64,000 nucleotides of DNA from MWBF01 sp040772005. Its GTDB lineage: Bacteria > Chloroflexota > Anaerolineae > CG2-30-64-16. A model generated the notes under the pieces. The model was not told where the DNA came from. It did no database searches and saw nothing but the letters and a program-made list of their open reading frames with translations. Positions 41,441 through 48,828 of this stretch are shown piece after piece. A program made the translations under genes and the position numbers. Location of the stretch: assembly GCA_040772005.1 (NCBI GenBank), contig JAXGYZ010000003.1, forward strand, positions 372,001 through 436,000, in the 5' to 3' direction. Within the stretch, counting starts at the first letter, position 1. Each line of letters opens with the position of its first letter.

Positions 41441-41496
41441 GCGGTGTGCTCCTGCGTCGTATTCAAAGGCGCGCGATCGGCGCGCACAAGTAGAAG

Positions 41497-41526
41497 ATTA
41501 TATCACCCGGTTTCACAAACGGTCAA
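41497..41526 (-). promoter_or_regulatory. promoter of the mreB operon
   Basis: On the minus strand TTGACC (41521-41526), 18-base spacer ending in TGA, and TATAAT (41497-41502). Confidence 0.75.
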
Positions 41527-41622
41527 AATGCCCGGCGGACTTCGGGTGCTGCCCTGCATTATACACCGCCGCGGGTCAAAGCGGAAACCACGGCGCGCTG
41601 TTTCCGGTTTTCCTCGTTCGCG

Positions 41623-41631
41623 TGCTATCAT
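41623..41631 (+). promoter_or_regulatory. extended -10 element just before tilS (possible leaderless mRNA)
   Basis: TGCTATCAT ends 7 bases before the tilS ATG (41639), so transcription would begin near or at the start codon. No ribosome site is seen between them. Confidence 0.5.
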
Positions 41632-41638
41632 CCCGCCT

Positions 41639-43183
41639 ATGTGCGATCTTCTGCCGCGGGTCGACGCGTATGTGCGGCAGCGCGGCTTGTTCACAGCAGG
41701 CGAGACAGTCGTCGCGGGCGTTTCGGGCGGGCCGGATTCGGTCTGCCTGCTCCACCTACTCACGCGGCTGGTCCAGCGTATGCCGGGGCTGCGCGTGCAC
41801 GCGGCCCATCTCAACCACCAGTTGCGCGGCGCGGAGGCCGAGGCGGACGCCGCATTCGTTGCTGAGCTGGCCGAGGCCTGGGGGATTTCCTGTACCGTAG
41901 GCCGCGCAGACGTGGCCGCGCTGGCCGGGCAGGCGGGCCTCTCGGTTGAAGAGGCCGCGCGGCAGGCGCGCTACACCTTCCTGGCCGCTGTCGCCCGGAC
42001 TGCGGATGCGGGCGTAATAGCCGTGGGCCACAACGCGGACGACCAGGCCGAGACCGTCCTGATGCATTTTCTCCGCGGCAGCGGCGTGACCGGGCTGCGC
42101 GGGATGCTGCCCGTGACCGGCCTGGCGGAGTACCGGCTGGCGGAGGGAGGGCATCCTTCGACTCCGCCCCACCTGCGGCGGGACTCCGCTCAGGATGCTT
42201 TCGGTTCCGCGGCAGGCTTGCGGCTGGTCCGCCCGTTGCTCGACATTTCCCGCGCCGACATCCTGGCCTATTGCGAGGCTCAGGGCCTGGCGTACCGCTT
42301 CGACCGCAGCAACGAAGACACGACTTTCTACCGTAACCGCCTGCGACACGACCTGCTGCCCGTGCTTGAGGCCTACAATCCGGCGATTCGTACCGTCCTG
42401 GCACATACCGCTGAAGTGCTGGCCGGGGATTACGAGGTGCTGGCCGCGGAGCTCCACCGGACCTGGGCGACAGCCGTCCGGCCCACTGCGCCGGATGAGG
42501 TGCAGTTCGACCGCGCGCATTGGCGCAGCCTGCCCGCCGGGTTGCAGCGGGCGCTCGTACGCGAGGCCGTCCACCGGCTGCGGCATCACCTGCGCAACAT
42601 CAACTGGGAGCATATCGAGCGGGCCGTGCGCCTGGGCCGGGAGGGGCAGCCCGGCCAGGCCGCCACGTTGGCCGCAGGCCTGGAGCTACAGGTCGGGGCC
42701 GACCGGCTGCGCATCGCGGCCGAGGGCACGCTGCCGCCCGCGAGTGTTGACCTTCCACAGATTGCGCAGCGCTCGGTGCTGGCTGCGCCGGGTGTCACCG
42801 CCCTGGGGCCCGGCTGGCAGGTGGCGGTTGCCCGGCTGGCGCGCGCTGAACTGTCCGATGCGTATGCGGAGAACGTTGACCCGTGGGCTGCATGGCTGGA
42901 CGCGGATGCGGTGGGGCAGGACCTGATATTGCGCCCGCGCATCCCCGGTGACCGGTTCCAGCCGCAGGGCATGGGCGGACACAGCGTGAGGCTGAATGAG
43001 CTGATGATCAACCTCAAAATCCCGCGCGGCGCACGGGCGGGCTGGCCGATCCTCGTGGGCCGTGCTGGCATTGCCTGGGCCTGCGGCCTGCGCCTCGATG
43101 AGCACGCCGCCATCGGGCCGGCGACCGCGGCCATCTGGCAGGTGATATTCGAGCGCACAGCGCCGGCGGGAGAGCAGGATTGA
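41639..43183 (+). CDS. tilS: tRNA(Ile)-lysidine synthase
   Basis: A 514-residue enzyme that changes C34 of tRNA-Ile(CAU) to lysidine using ATP and lysine. The PP-loop is VVAGVSGGPDSVCLLH near residue 30, followed by HAAHLNHQLRG and GHNADDQAETVLMHFLRGSG, all typical. The C-terminal domains (about 300-514) include LRPRIPGDRFQP and LNELMINLKIPR. A palindromic repeat element of 48 bases (42151-42198) lies in frame and adds about 16 residues (HPSTPPHLRRDSAQDA). The ATG at 41639 was preferred to an earlier in-frame one that lies in the mreB promoter region. Confidence 0.93.
   Translation: MCDLLPRVDAYVRQRGLFTAGETVVAGVSGGPDSVCLLHLLTRLVQRMPGLRVHAAHLNHQLRGAEAEADAAFVAELAEAWGISCTVGRADVAALAGQAGLSVEEAARQARYTFLAAVARTADAGVIAVGHNADDQAETVLMHFLRGSGVTGLRGMLPVTGLAEYRLAEGGHPSTPPHLRRDSAQDAFGSAAGLRLVRPLLDISRADILAYCEAQGLAYRFDRSNEDTTFYRNRLRHDLLPVLEAYNPAIRTVLAHTAEVLAGDYEVLAAELHRTWATAVRPTAPDEVQFDRAHWRSLPAGLQRALVREAVHRLRHHLRNINWEHIERAVRLGREGQPGQAATLAAGLELQVGADRLRIAAEGTLPPASVDLPQIAQRSVLAAPGVTALGPGWQVAVARLARAELSDAYAENVDPWAAWLDADAVGQDLILRPRIPGDRFQPQGMGGHSVRLNELMINLKIPRGARAGWPILVGRAGIAWACGLRLDEHAAIGPATAAIWQVIFERTAPAGEQD
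42151..42198. repeat. REP-like palindrome inside tilS
   Basis: Arms GCATCCTTCGACTCCGC and the inverse CTCCGCTCAGGATGC, 48 bases (16 codons) so the frame is kept. Same family as 25000-25060, 28739-28830 and 31727-31803. Confidence 0.85.
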
Positions 43184-44391
43184 CGGCCACCCTCTATCTG
43201 CAACCGGGCAAGGAGAAACCCATCCGGCAGCGCCATCCCTGGGTTTTTTCGGGCGCGATCGGCCGCACGACGGGCAACCCCGCGGCGGGCGACATCGTGG
43301 AGGTTGCGGACGCGAGCGGCGCGTGGCTGGCCCGCGGCTACTACAACCCGCGCTCGCAGATCGTCGTCCGCCTGCTCACGTGGGACCGGCACGAGACGGT
43401 CGATGCGGGCTTCTGGCAGCGGCGGCTGGCTGCAGCCGGTGCAGCGCGCGATGACCTCCACCTGGAGCCGCAGACCACGGCCTATCGCCTGGTCTATGCG
43501 GAGAGCGACGGCGTGCCGGGGCTGGTCGTGGACCGCTACGGCGATTGGCTGGTCGTCCAGTTCCTTACGCTGGGGGTGGATATCCGCCGCACCGAGCTGC
43601 TCGCGGCGCTCCAGGCGGAGTTCCATCCGGCGGGCATCATCGAGCGGTCGGACGCAGCGGTGCGCCGGCAGGAGGGCCTCCCGCTGCGCAGCGGGCTGGC
43701 CGCGGGCCGGGCGCCGGACGCGAACTTCGAAATCCGCGAGCACGGGCTGCGCTTCCCGGTGGACCTGTTGGGCGGGCAGAAGACCGGCTTCTACATGGAC
43801 CAGCGCGAGAACCGGCGCATCGTGGCCGCGCATGCGACGGGCAAGCGGGTGCTGAATGCCTTCAGCTTCACGGGCGCGTTCGGCGTCTATGCGCTGGCCG
43901 CAGGCGCGGCGCACGTGACCAACATCGACAGCTCGTATGAGGCGCTGGCCGGCGCGGAAGAGGCCTTGCGGCTCAACGGGTTCGACCCGGACGCTCAGGC
44001 CGAAGGCATCGCGGGCGATGTGTTTCAGGTGCTCCGCGCGCTGCGCGACGAGGGACGCCAGTTCGACCTGGTCATCCTGGACCCGCCCAAGTTTGCACGC
44101 AACAAGGCCGAGCTGGACGGCGCGACGCGCGGGTATAAAGATATCAATCTGCTGGGGCTGAAGCTGCTGGCGCAGACAGGTGAGACACAGGCTGCGCCGC
44201 TGCTGGCGACGTTCTCCTGTTCGGGCCTCGTGACGCCCGACCTGTTCCAGAAGATTGTATTCGGCGCCAGCGTCGATGCGGGCCGCGATGCTCAGATCGT
44301 GGCGCACCTGCACCAGGGGCCCGACCACCCCATCCTGTTGAGCTTTCCGGAGGGGGAGTATCTCAAGGGGCTGCTGGTGAGAGCGGTATAA
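43180..44391 (+). CDS. RlmI-like 23S rRNA (cytosine-5-)-methyltransferase
   Basis: A 403-residue enzyme with an N-terminal PUA-like domain (KEKPIRQRHPWVFSGAI) and a class I SAM fold. Signatures are GGQKTGFYMDQRENRR near residue 198, VLNAFSFTGAFGVYAL near 226, LVILDPPKFARNK near 304 and FSCSGLV near 344, in the RlmI order. RlmI methylates C1962 of 23S rRNA. The start is a TTG at 43180 that overlaps the tilS stop, behind GGAGAG. It is the second gene of the rightward unit. Confidence 0.9.
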   Translation: MTATLYLQPGKEKPIRQRHPWVFSGAIGRTTGNPAAGDIVEVADASGAWLARGYYNPRSQIVVRLLTWDRHETVDAGFWQRRLAAAGAARDDLHLEPQTTAYRLVYAESDGVPGLVVDRYGDWLVVQFLTLGVDIRRTELLAALQAEFHPAGIIERSDAAVRRQEGLPLRSGLAAGRAPDANFEIREHGLRFPVDLLGGQKTGFYMDQRENRRIVAAHATGKRVLNAFSFTGAFGVYALAAGAAHVTNIDSSYEALAGAEEALRLNGFDPDAQAEGIAGDVFQVLRALRDEGRQFDLVILDPPKFARNKAELDGATRGYKDINLLGLKLLAQTGETQAAPLLATFSCSGLVTPDLFQKIVFGASVDAGRDAQIVAHLHQGPDHPILLSFPEGEYLKGLLVRAV

Positions 44392-44392
44392 G

Positions 44393-44992
44393 ATGCCATC
44401 ACTGTTCGAGCGTAAACCGGAGTACTGGGACCGGGACCTGGCGGACCGGGAGTTCGAGGAGGCCGTCAAGGCCGAACTGGACTTGCTGGGCTGGTCGTAC
44501 ACCGATAACACGACCGCCCATGAGCGCGCCGACCTGTACTTCACGCGCCGGGTGCGCGGACGCGCGGTGCAGGCCGCGCTGGAACTCAAGGAGAAGCGCC
44601 AGGTGTACCGGGCGCGCTGGGCCGAGCTGGCCCGCGTGCCCGAAGCCGAGCTGTTGACCCTGGACGAGGTCGCCGCGCGCAAGCTGCTGGCTGTGTCACC
44701 GCGCGCCTTCGTCCTGTTCCACGATGCCACGCGCGAGGATCGCCCCTACGTGCTGTTCACCATCGTGGACCTGTTCTGCCTGCCCAAGGTCCGGGTGCAG
44801 CGCGCCATCAACCTGAACAGCCCGCGCATGAAGGCCAAGTGGTTGCTCGACGCGCGACACGGCCGGGGGTTTGACTCCCTCCGCAGCGTGATGAATGCGC
44901 TGGCAAACTACCTGGACCACGGGCTGGGCGATGACTTACACCGGGTGGAGCCGCACGGCCCCTTCGCCGGTGAATCTGTGGAGACTCTCTGA
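44393..44992 (+). CDS. small protein with PD-(D/E)XK-like pattern
   Basis: A 199-residue protein without a recognised name. The N-terminal half has FEEAVKAELDLLGW near residue 21, D47 in ERADLYF and E64-x-K66 in AALELKEKR, which fit the core of a PD-(D/E)XK nuclease-like fold (helix Glu, Asp, Glu-x-Lys). The C-terminal half is helical and basic (PRMKAKWLLDARHGRGFDS). It starts 2 bases after the RlmI-like gene and overlaps the next by 1 base, so it is co-translated. It could be a nuclease or a nucleic-acid-binding relative; this is an inference. Confidence 0.5.
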   Translation: MPSLFERKPEYWDRDLADREFEEAVKAELDLLGWSYTDNTTAHERADLYFTRRVRGRAVQAALELKEKRQVYRARWAELARVPEAELLTLDEVAARKLLAVSPRAFVLFHDATREDRPYVLFTIVDLFCLPKVRVQRAINLNSPRMKAKWLLDARHGRGFDSLRSVMNALANYLDHGLGDDLHRVEPHGPFAGESVETL

Positions 44993-46158
44993 TGCTTATC
45001 TTGGGAACAAGGCTCTCCAGAGCCTTCCGCCGCGCGGCCGTCCTGCTGATGGTGGCCGCGCTGTTGTTGCCTGCGGCCGCGACCGCGCCGGCTGCCGCAC
45101 AAAGCCCGGAGCGGCTGGTGCTGGCTTTCTACTATAACTGGTTCGACGAGAAGGACTGGAGCGCGGACAAGGTTCCCGATATGCCGGCGGAGCCGTATGT
45201 GTCGCGCGATCGCGGGGTGATGGGCCGCCACATTGACCAGGCCAAGTCCGCGGGCATCGACGTGCTGGTCGTGAACTGGATTGGACCGCAGGACAACAAT
45301 CAAACCGAGACCAACCTGCAGGCGATGCTGGATGAGGCCGCCGCGCGGGGCTTCCGCCTGGCGGTGGATGTCGATATGAACTCACCCTACCTGCGCAGCG
45401 CCGGGGCCATCCAGACCGCCATGGCGCACCTGCTGAGCACGCATGCGCAGCACAGCGCGTATCTCAAGGTCGAGGGGAAGCCGGTCATCTTCTTCTATCA
45501 CCAGAATTACCGCCTCAGCACGGAGGGGTGGGCCGCCATCCGCAATGCGGTGGACCCCGGTCGCAACAGCCTGTGGATCGAGGAAGGCACGGATGTTTCG
45601 CCGCTGTCGCTGTTCGACGGGCATCATCTGTACAGCGTCACCTGGGCAAACCGCACGGACATGGGCTACACAGCCAACAAGTTCGCGCGGCTCGTGCGGG
45701 CCAGGGCCGCCGCGCTGGGCGCGCCGAAGGTCTATGTCGCCACGGTCATGCCGGGCTATGATGACCGCAAGACGGGCCGCGGCGGCGCGTTTGCTGTGGG
45801 CCGGGAGGACGGCGCCTACTACGTCCGCTCGTGGCAGGCCGCCATCGGCGCGTCGCCGGATTGGGTCATCATCAACAGCTTCAACGAGTGGCGCGAAGGC
45901 ACGCACATCGAGCCGAGCCAGACCTTTGGCACGCGCTATCTGGAGATGACCGCGCAGTGGGCCGCGGCCTTCCGCGGGTCAGCGCCGCCGCCCGCGTTCG
46001 AACCGGCGCCGCAGCCGACGGCTCCACCCCAGGAGCCGCCCCAGGCTCCGGTCGAAGCCACACCGCTGCCGCCCACGCCGACCCCGCGGCCGACCTTTGC
46101 GCCGCCGCCGCCGCCCGGCCGCGAGGTGGGCCGGTGGGGCGGCTGGAGTCTACATTGA
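44992..46158 (+). CDS. secreted GH99/GH71-like glycoside hydrolase-like protein
   Basis: A 388-residue exported protein with a signal peptide (AAVLLMVAALLLPAAATAPAAAQ). The TIM-barrel pattern of GH99-like proteins is seen: LVLAFYYNWFDEKDW, GIDVLVVNWIGP, and IINSFNEWREGTHIEPSQT near residue 295, where Glu residues lie in the active centre of related endo-mannosidases. A Pro-rich tail (residues 335-388, PTPTPRPT) follows. It likely cuts polysaccharide outside the cell, perhaps mannan-like. The start codon overlaps the preceding stop (TGATG), with GGAG before it. Confidence 0.78.
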   Translation: MLILGTRLSRAFRRAAVLLMVAALLLPAAATAPAAAQSPERLVLAFYYNWFDEKDWSADKVPDMPAEPYVSRDRGVMGRHIDQAKSAGIDVLVVNWIGPQDNNQTETNLQAMLDEAAARGFRLAVDVDMNSPYLRSAGAIQTAMAHLLSTHAQHSAYLKVEGKPVIFFYHQNYRLSTEGWAAIRNAVDPGRNSLWIEEGTDVSPLSLFDGHHLYSVTWANRTDMGYTANKFARLVRARAAALGAPKVYVATVMPGYDDRKTGRGGAFAVGREDGAYYVRSWQAAIGASPDWVIINSFNEWREGTHIEPSQTFGTRYLEMTAQWAAAFRGSAPPPAFEPAPQPTAPPQEPPQAPVEATPLPPTPTPRPTFAPPPPPGREVGRWGGWSLH

Positions 46159-46198
46159 TGTCCGTCTGTCGTCCGTCACTCATCCACCGAGGTGTCTC

Positions 46199-46762
46199 AT
46201 GATCGATCCGTCGTACCTTTCCGAGATTTTGATCCCCGCGGACAAGTTGCAGGCTCGTATCGCCGCGATGGGCGCGGCCATCAGCGCGGACTATGCCGGG
46301 AAAGAGCTGGTGCTCGTTGCCGTGCTGAAGGGCAGTGTGCTTTTCCTGGCCGACCTGATGCGCAACATCACGACGCCGCACGCGATTGACTTCATGGCAA
46401 CATCGAGCTATGGCAACGCGCTGGAGTCATCCGGCGTCGTGCGTATCCTCAAGGATCTGGATATCTCCATCGAGGGCCGCAACGTGCTGATCGTCGAAGA
46501 CATCATCGACACGGGGCGCACACTGGACTATCTCGTCCGCATCCTGCGCGCACGGCAGCCCACATCGCTGGAAATCTGCACGCTGCTGAACAAGCCCGCG
46601 CGGCGGGAGATCGCGGTGCCGGTCAAGTACATTGGCTTCGACATCCCGGATAAGTTCGTCTTGGGTTACGGCCTGGACTACCAGGAGCGCTACCGCAACC
46701 TGCCTTACATTGCGGTGCTGAAGCCGGAAGTGTACGGCGGCGCAACGGATGAGAACGGATAA
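46199..46762 (+). CDS. hpt: hypoxanthine phosphoribosyltransferase
   Basis: A 187-residue purine salvage enzyme making IMP or GMP from base and PRPP. The PRPP loop is VLIVEDIIDTGRTLDYLV near residue 95, with KELVLVAVLKGSVLFLADL near 32 and IDFMATSSYGN in the middle loop; IGFDIPDKFVLGYGLDY ends the fold. The ATG at 46199 has GAGGTG in front; an earlier frame start at 46097 lies in the previous gene. It overlaps the M23 gene by 14 bases. Confidence 0.95.
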   Translation: MIDPSYLSEILIPADKLQARIAAMGAAISADYAGKELVLVAVLKGSVLFLADLMRNITTPHAIDFMATSSYGNALESSGVVRILKDLDISIEGRNVLIVEDIIDTGRTLDYLVRILRARQPTSLEICTLLNKPARREIAVPVKYIGFDIPDKFVLGYGLDYQERYRNLPYIAVLKPEVYGGATDENG

Positions 46763-47927
46763 ACGGATCGGGAGTCTGCTGCTGGGCCTGGCCTGCTGCC
46801 TCCTGCTCGCCGCGCCGGTGGCGGCGGACGGCCTGGTCATCGAGGGGCGGACCGCGGGCACGTCGGGCTGGCAGCGCGACGCGGCCGAGCTGTCGCCTGC
46901 GCCGCTGCGTCCGCCGGCCATAGCCGGTACGGCCGCCCGTACGGCCAGCCGCGCGGTGAGCTACACGGTGCAGCCCGGCGATACGCTGGGCGCGATCGCG
47001 GAGCGGTTCGGCGTGACGCCGGAGGCGCTGGCCGCAGCGAACGGCATCGCTGACCCGAACCGCATTACCGCCGGGCAGGTCCTGCAGGTGGGCGGGGCCG
47101 CAGCCACGAGTTCCGGTCCCGGTCTGCCCGACCTGACGGCGGGCGAAGTCACACGGCTCCAGTTCTGGCCCTGGCCCCCCGCACAGGGCCAGACGCTCGT
47201 CATGTGGCTGCGCACCGGCAGCCCGGTGACCGCAAGCCTGACCTATGAGGGCCGGGCCTACCCGGTGCTATCTCAGGACACGGTTGGGTCGGGCATGGCT
47301 GCCTTCATTCCCATCCCGCCGCTGACGGCGCCCGGCAGCAAGCCGCTGACGCTGCGGGTGGGTGCGAGCGAACTGCACATCGCCGTTCCGGTCGTTGCCG
47401 GCAGCTTCCCCAGCCACAACATCCCCGCGTCCACGAGCGACGCCATCCTCACCGAAGCGGCCAAAGTGCGCGCGGAGACGCAGCGCATGGCAGAGCTATT
47501 CTCCGGCTGGACCGCCGGCACGTGGACCAGCCGCAGCCGCTTCACGCTGCCCCTGGTGGGCGAGTTCCCGCGCACGGCGCCCTACGGCTCGCGGCGGACC
47601 TACGGCAACAGCCCGGCCGTGTCCGCGCATGCGGGCGAGGACTTCAGCGCCGCGCCCGGCACGCCGGTCTACGCGCCCGCGGCCGGTACGGTCGTGCTGG
47701 CCGAGACATTGTTCGTGCGCGGCAATGCCGTCGTGCTCGACCACGGGTACGGCGTCTACACGGGTTACTGGCATCTGTCGGAACTAAGCGTGGTCGCGGG
47801 AGAGCAGGTGAGCGTGGGGCAGGAATTGGGCAAGGTCGGCAGCACCGGTCTGAGCACCGGCGCGCACCTGCATTGGGAGTTGCAGGTCAACGGGCTACCG
47901 GTCGATCCGCTGCAGTGGGCAAAATAA
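46749..47927 (+). CDS. secreted LysM + M23 peptidase
   Basis: A 392-residue exported protein that probably cuts or binds peptidoglycan. Signal peptide IGSLLLGLACCLLLAAPVAAD, a LysM domain at about 70-115 (YTVQPGDTLGAIAERFGVTPE, NRITAGQVLQV), an Ig-like middle part, and an M23 domain at about 290-385 with the zinc ligands in HAGEDFSAAPGTPVY and HLHWELQVNG. It begins inside hpt, so it is translated with it. A bidirectional terminator follows directly. Confidence 0.92.
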   Translation: MRTDKRIGSLLLGLACCLLLAAPVAADGLVIEGRTAGTSGWQRDAAELSPAPLRPPAIAGTAARTASRAVSYTVQPGDTLGAIAERFGVTPEALAAANGIADPNRITAGQVLQVGGAAATSSGPGLPDLTAGEVTRLQFWPWPPAQGQTLVMWLRTGSPVTASLTYEGRAYPVLSQDTVGSGMAAFIPIPPLTAPGSKPLTLRVGASELHIAVPVVAGSFPSHNIPASTSDAILTEAAKVRAETQRMAELFSGWTAGTWTSRSRFTLPLVGEFPRTAPYGSRRTYGNSPAVSAHAGEDFSAAPGTPVYAPAAGTVVLAETLFVRGNAVVLDHGYGVYTGYWHLSELSVVAGEQVSVGQELGKVGSTGLSTGAHLHWELQVNGLPVDPLQWAK

Positions 47928-47950
47928 GGGCGGTCCTCAGGACCGCCCTT
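47926..47950. terminator. bidirectional terminator between M23 gene and rplY
   Basis: 12-base arms AAGGGCGGTCCT and AGGACCGCCCTT with almost no loop, overlapping the end of the peptidase gene and 28 bases from the rplY stop. Confidence 0.75.
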
Positions 47951-47978
47951 GCAACAGGATAACCGCCCGGAGTGGGGG

Positions 47979-48632
47979 TTATTCCTCTTCTTCTTCTTCT
48001 TCCTTGCCCTTGCGGATGACCTCGACCTCGTCCGCCGCCGGCTCCTCAGCCTCTTCAGTCTCTTCCTCTTCCAGGGCTGCGCGCGATGCGGTCACGGAGA
48101 ACAGGACATGCTCGGCTGGGGTGAGGATCTTCACGCCCGCGGGGACCTGCAGGTCCTTCACGCTCAAGGAGTCATCGATGGTGGCGAGGATGCTCAGGTC
48201 AGCGGCGAGGTGTTCCGGAATGTCGCCCGGGTAACATTCGATTTCCACAGAGTCGCTCTGGCGCACCAGCACCATGTCGCTATCTTCCAGCACAGGAGCC
48301 GTGCCGGTCGGCACGACGGATACCTGCAGGCGGACCAACTGGTTCATGGCGACCGCGTAGAAGTCAATGTGCTGCACATAGTGCTTGGTCGGATGGCGCT
48401 GAATCTCGCGCGCCAGCACGTGGAGCGTGGGCTGGCCGGGCAGCTCTACTTCGATGAGGCCGCCGCCGGATTGGTGCAGGGCGATGCCGAGAGCCTTGCG
48501 GTCGGTGGAGATGGCCTGTGGCTCAGTGTTCTTGCCGTATACGACGGCCGGGACGCGCGAGCCTTCACGCAGCTCGCGGTTGGCATGGCGACCGGTCTTG
48601 CGCGGCTCAGCCTTTAGAACGAGTTTCTCCAT
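47979..48632 (-). CDS. rplY: 50S ribosomal protein L25/general stress protein Ctc
   Basis: A 217-residue Ctc-type L25 that binds 5S rRNA. The N-terminal L25 domain (LVLKAEPRKTGRHANRELREG, VPAVVYG near residue 30, IQRHPTKHYVQHIDFYAV) is followed by the TL5-type beta domain (VLEDSDMVLVRQSDSVEIECYPGDIP, DLSILATIDD). The tail is strongly acidic (ETEEAEEPAADEVEV, ending in a run of Glu). AAGGAGAG lies before the ATG. It is read leftwards from its own promoter, convergent with the M23 gene. A single gene unit. Confidence 0.96.
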   Translation of the reverse strand: MEKLVLKAEPRKTGRHANRELREGSRVPAVVYGKNTEPQAISTDRKALGIALHQSGGGLIEVELPGQPTLHVLAREIQRHPTKHYVQHIDFYAVAMNQLVRLQVSVVPTGTAPVLEDSDMVLVRQSDSVEIECYPGDIPEHLAADLSILATIDDSLSVKDLQVPAGVKILTPAEHVLFSVTASRAALEEEETEEAEEPAADEVEVIRKGKEEEEEEE

Positions 48633-48744
48633 GGTTCTATTCTCTCCTTGCTGTTGCCAGCCCTGGCTGGCACAGGCAGCTTACGCCGGATCAGAGCCGA
48701 AACGCTGGTCTCCGGTCATTGTTCACATTGAGTTACAAGCAATA

Positions 48745-48763
48745 GCCCGGCATCTGCCGGGCC
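48745..48763. repeat. short palindrome in the rplY leader
   Basis: GCCCGGCA/TGCCGGGC with a 2-3 base loop, in the leader between the rplY promoter and its ATG. It could fold in the mRNA (autoregulation is possible but unproven). Confidence 0.5.
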
Positions 48764-48780
48764 GATAAATACAACCATGC

Positions 48781-48809
48781 ATTTTAGCGCAGGTGCATGG
48801 TTTCGTCAA
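48781..48809 (-). promoter_or_regulatory. promoter of rplY
   Basis: On the minus strand TTGACG (48804-48809), 17-base spacer, TAAAAT (48781-48786). It overlaps the start area of the divergent ligase gene. Confidence 0.72.
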
Positions 48810-48828
48810 AATAGGCACTTATGTTAGC

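Noticed and set aside
42586..44730. 714-codon minus-strand ORF over tilS and the RlmI-like gene
   Set aside because: Opposite-strand shadow of two recognised genes.
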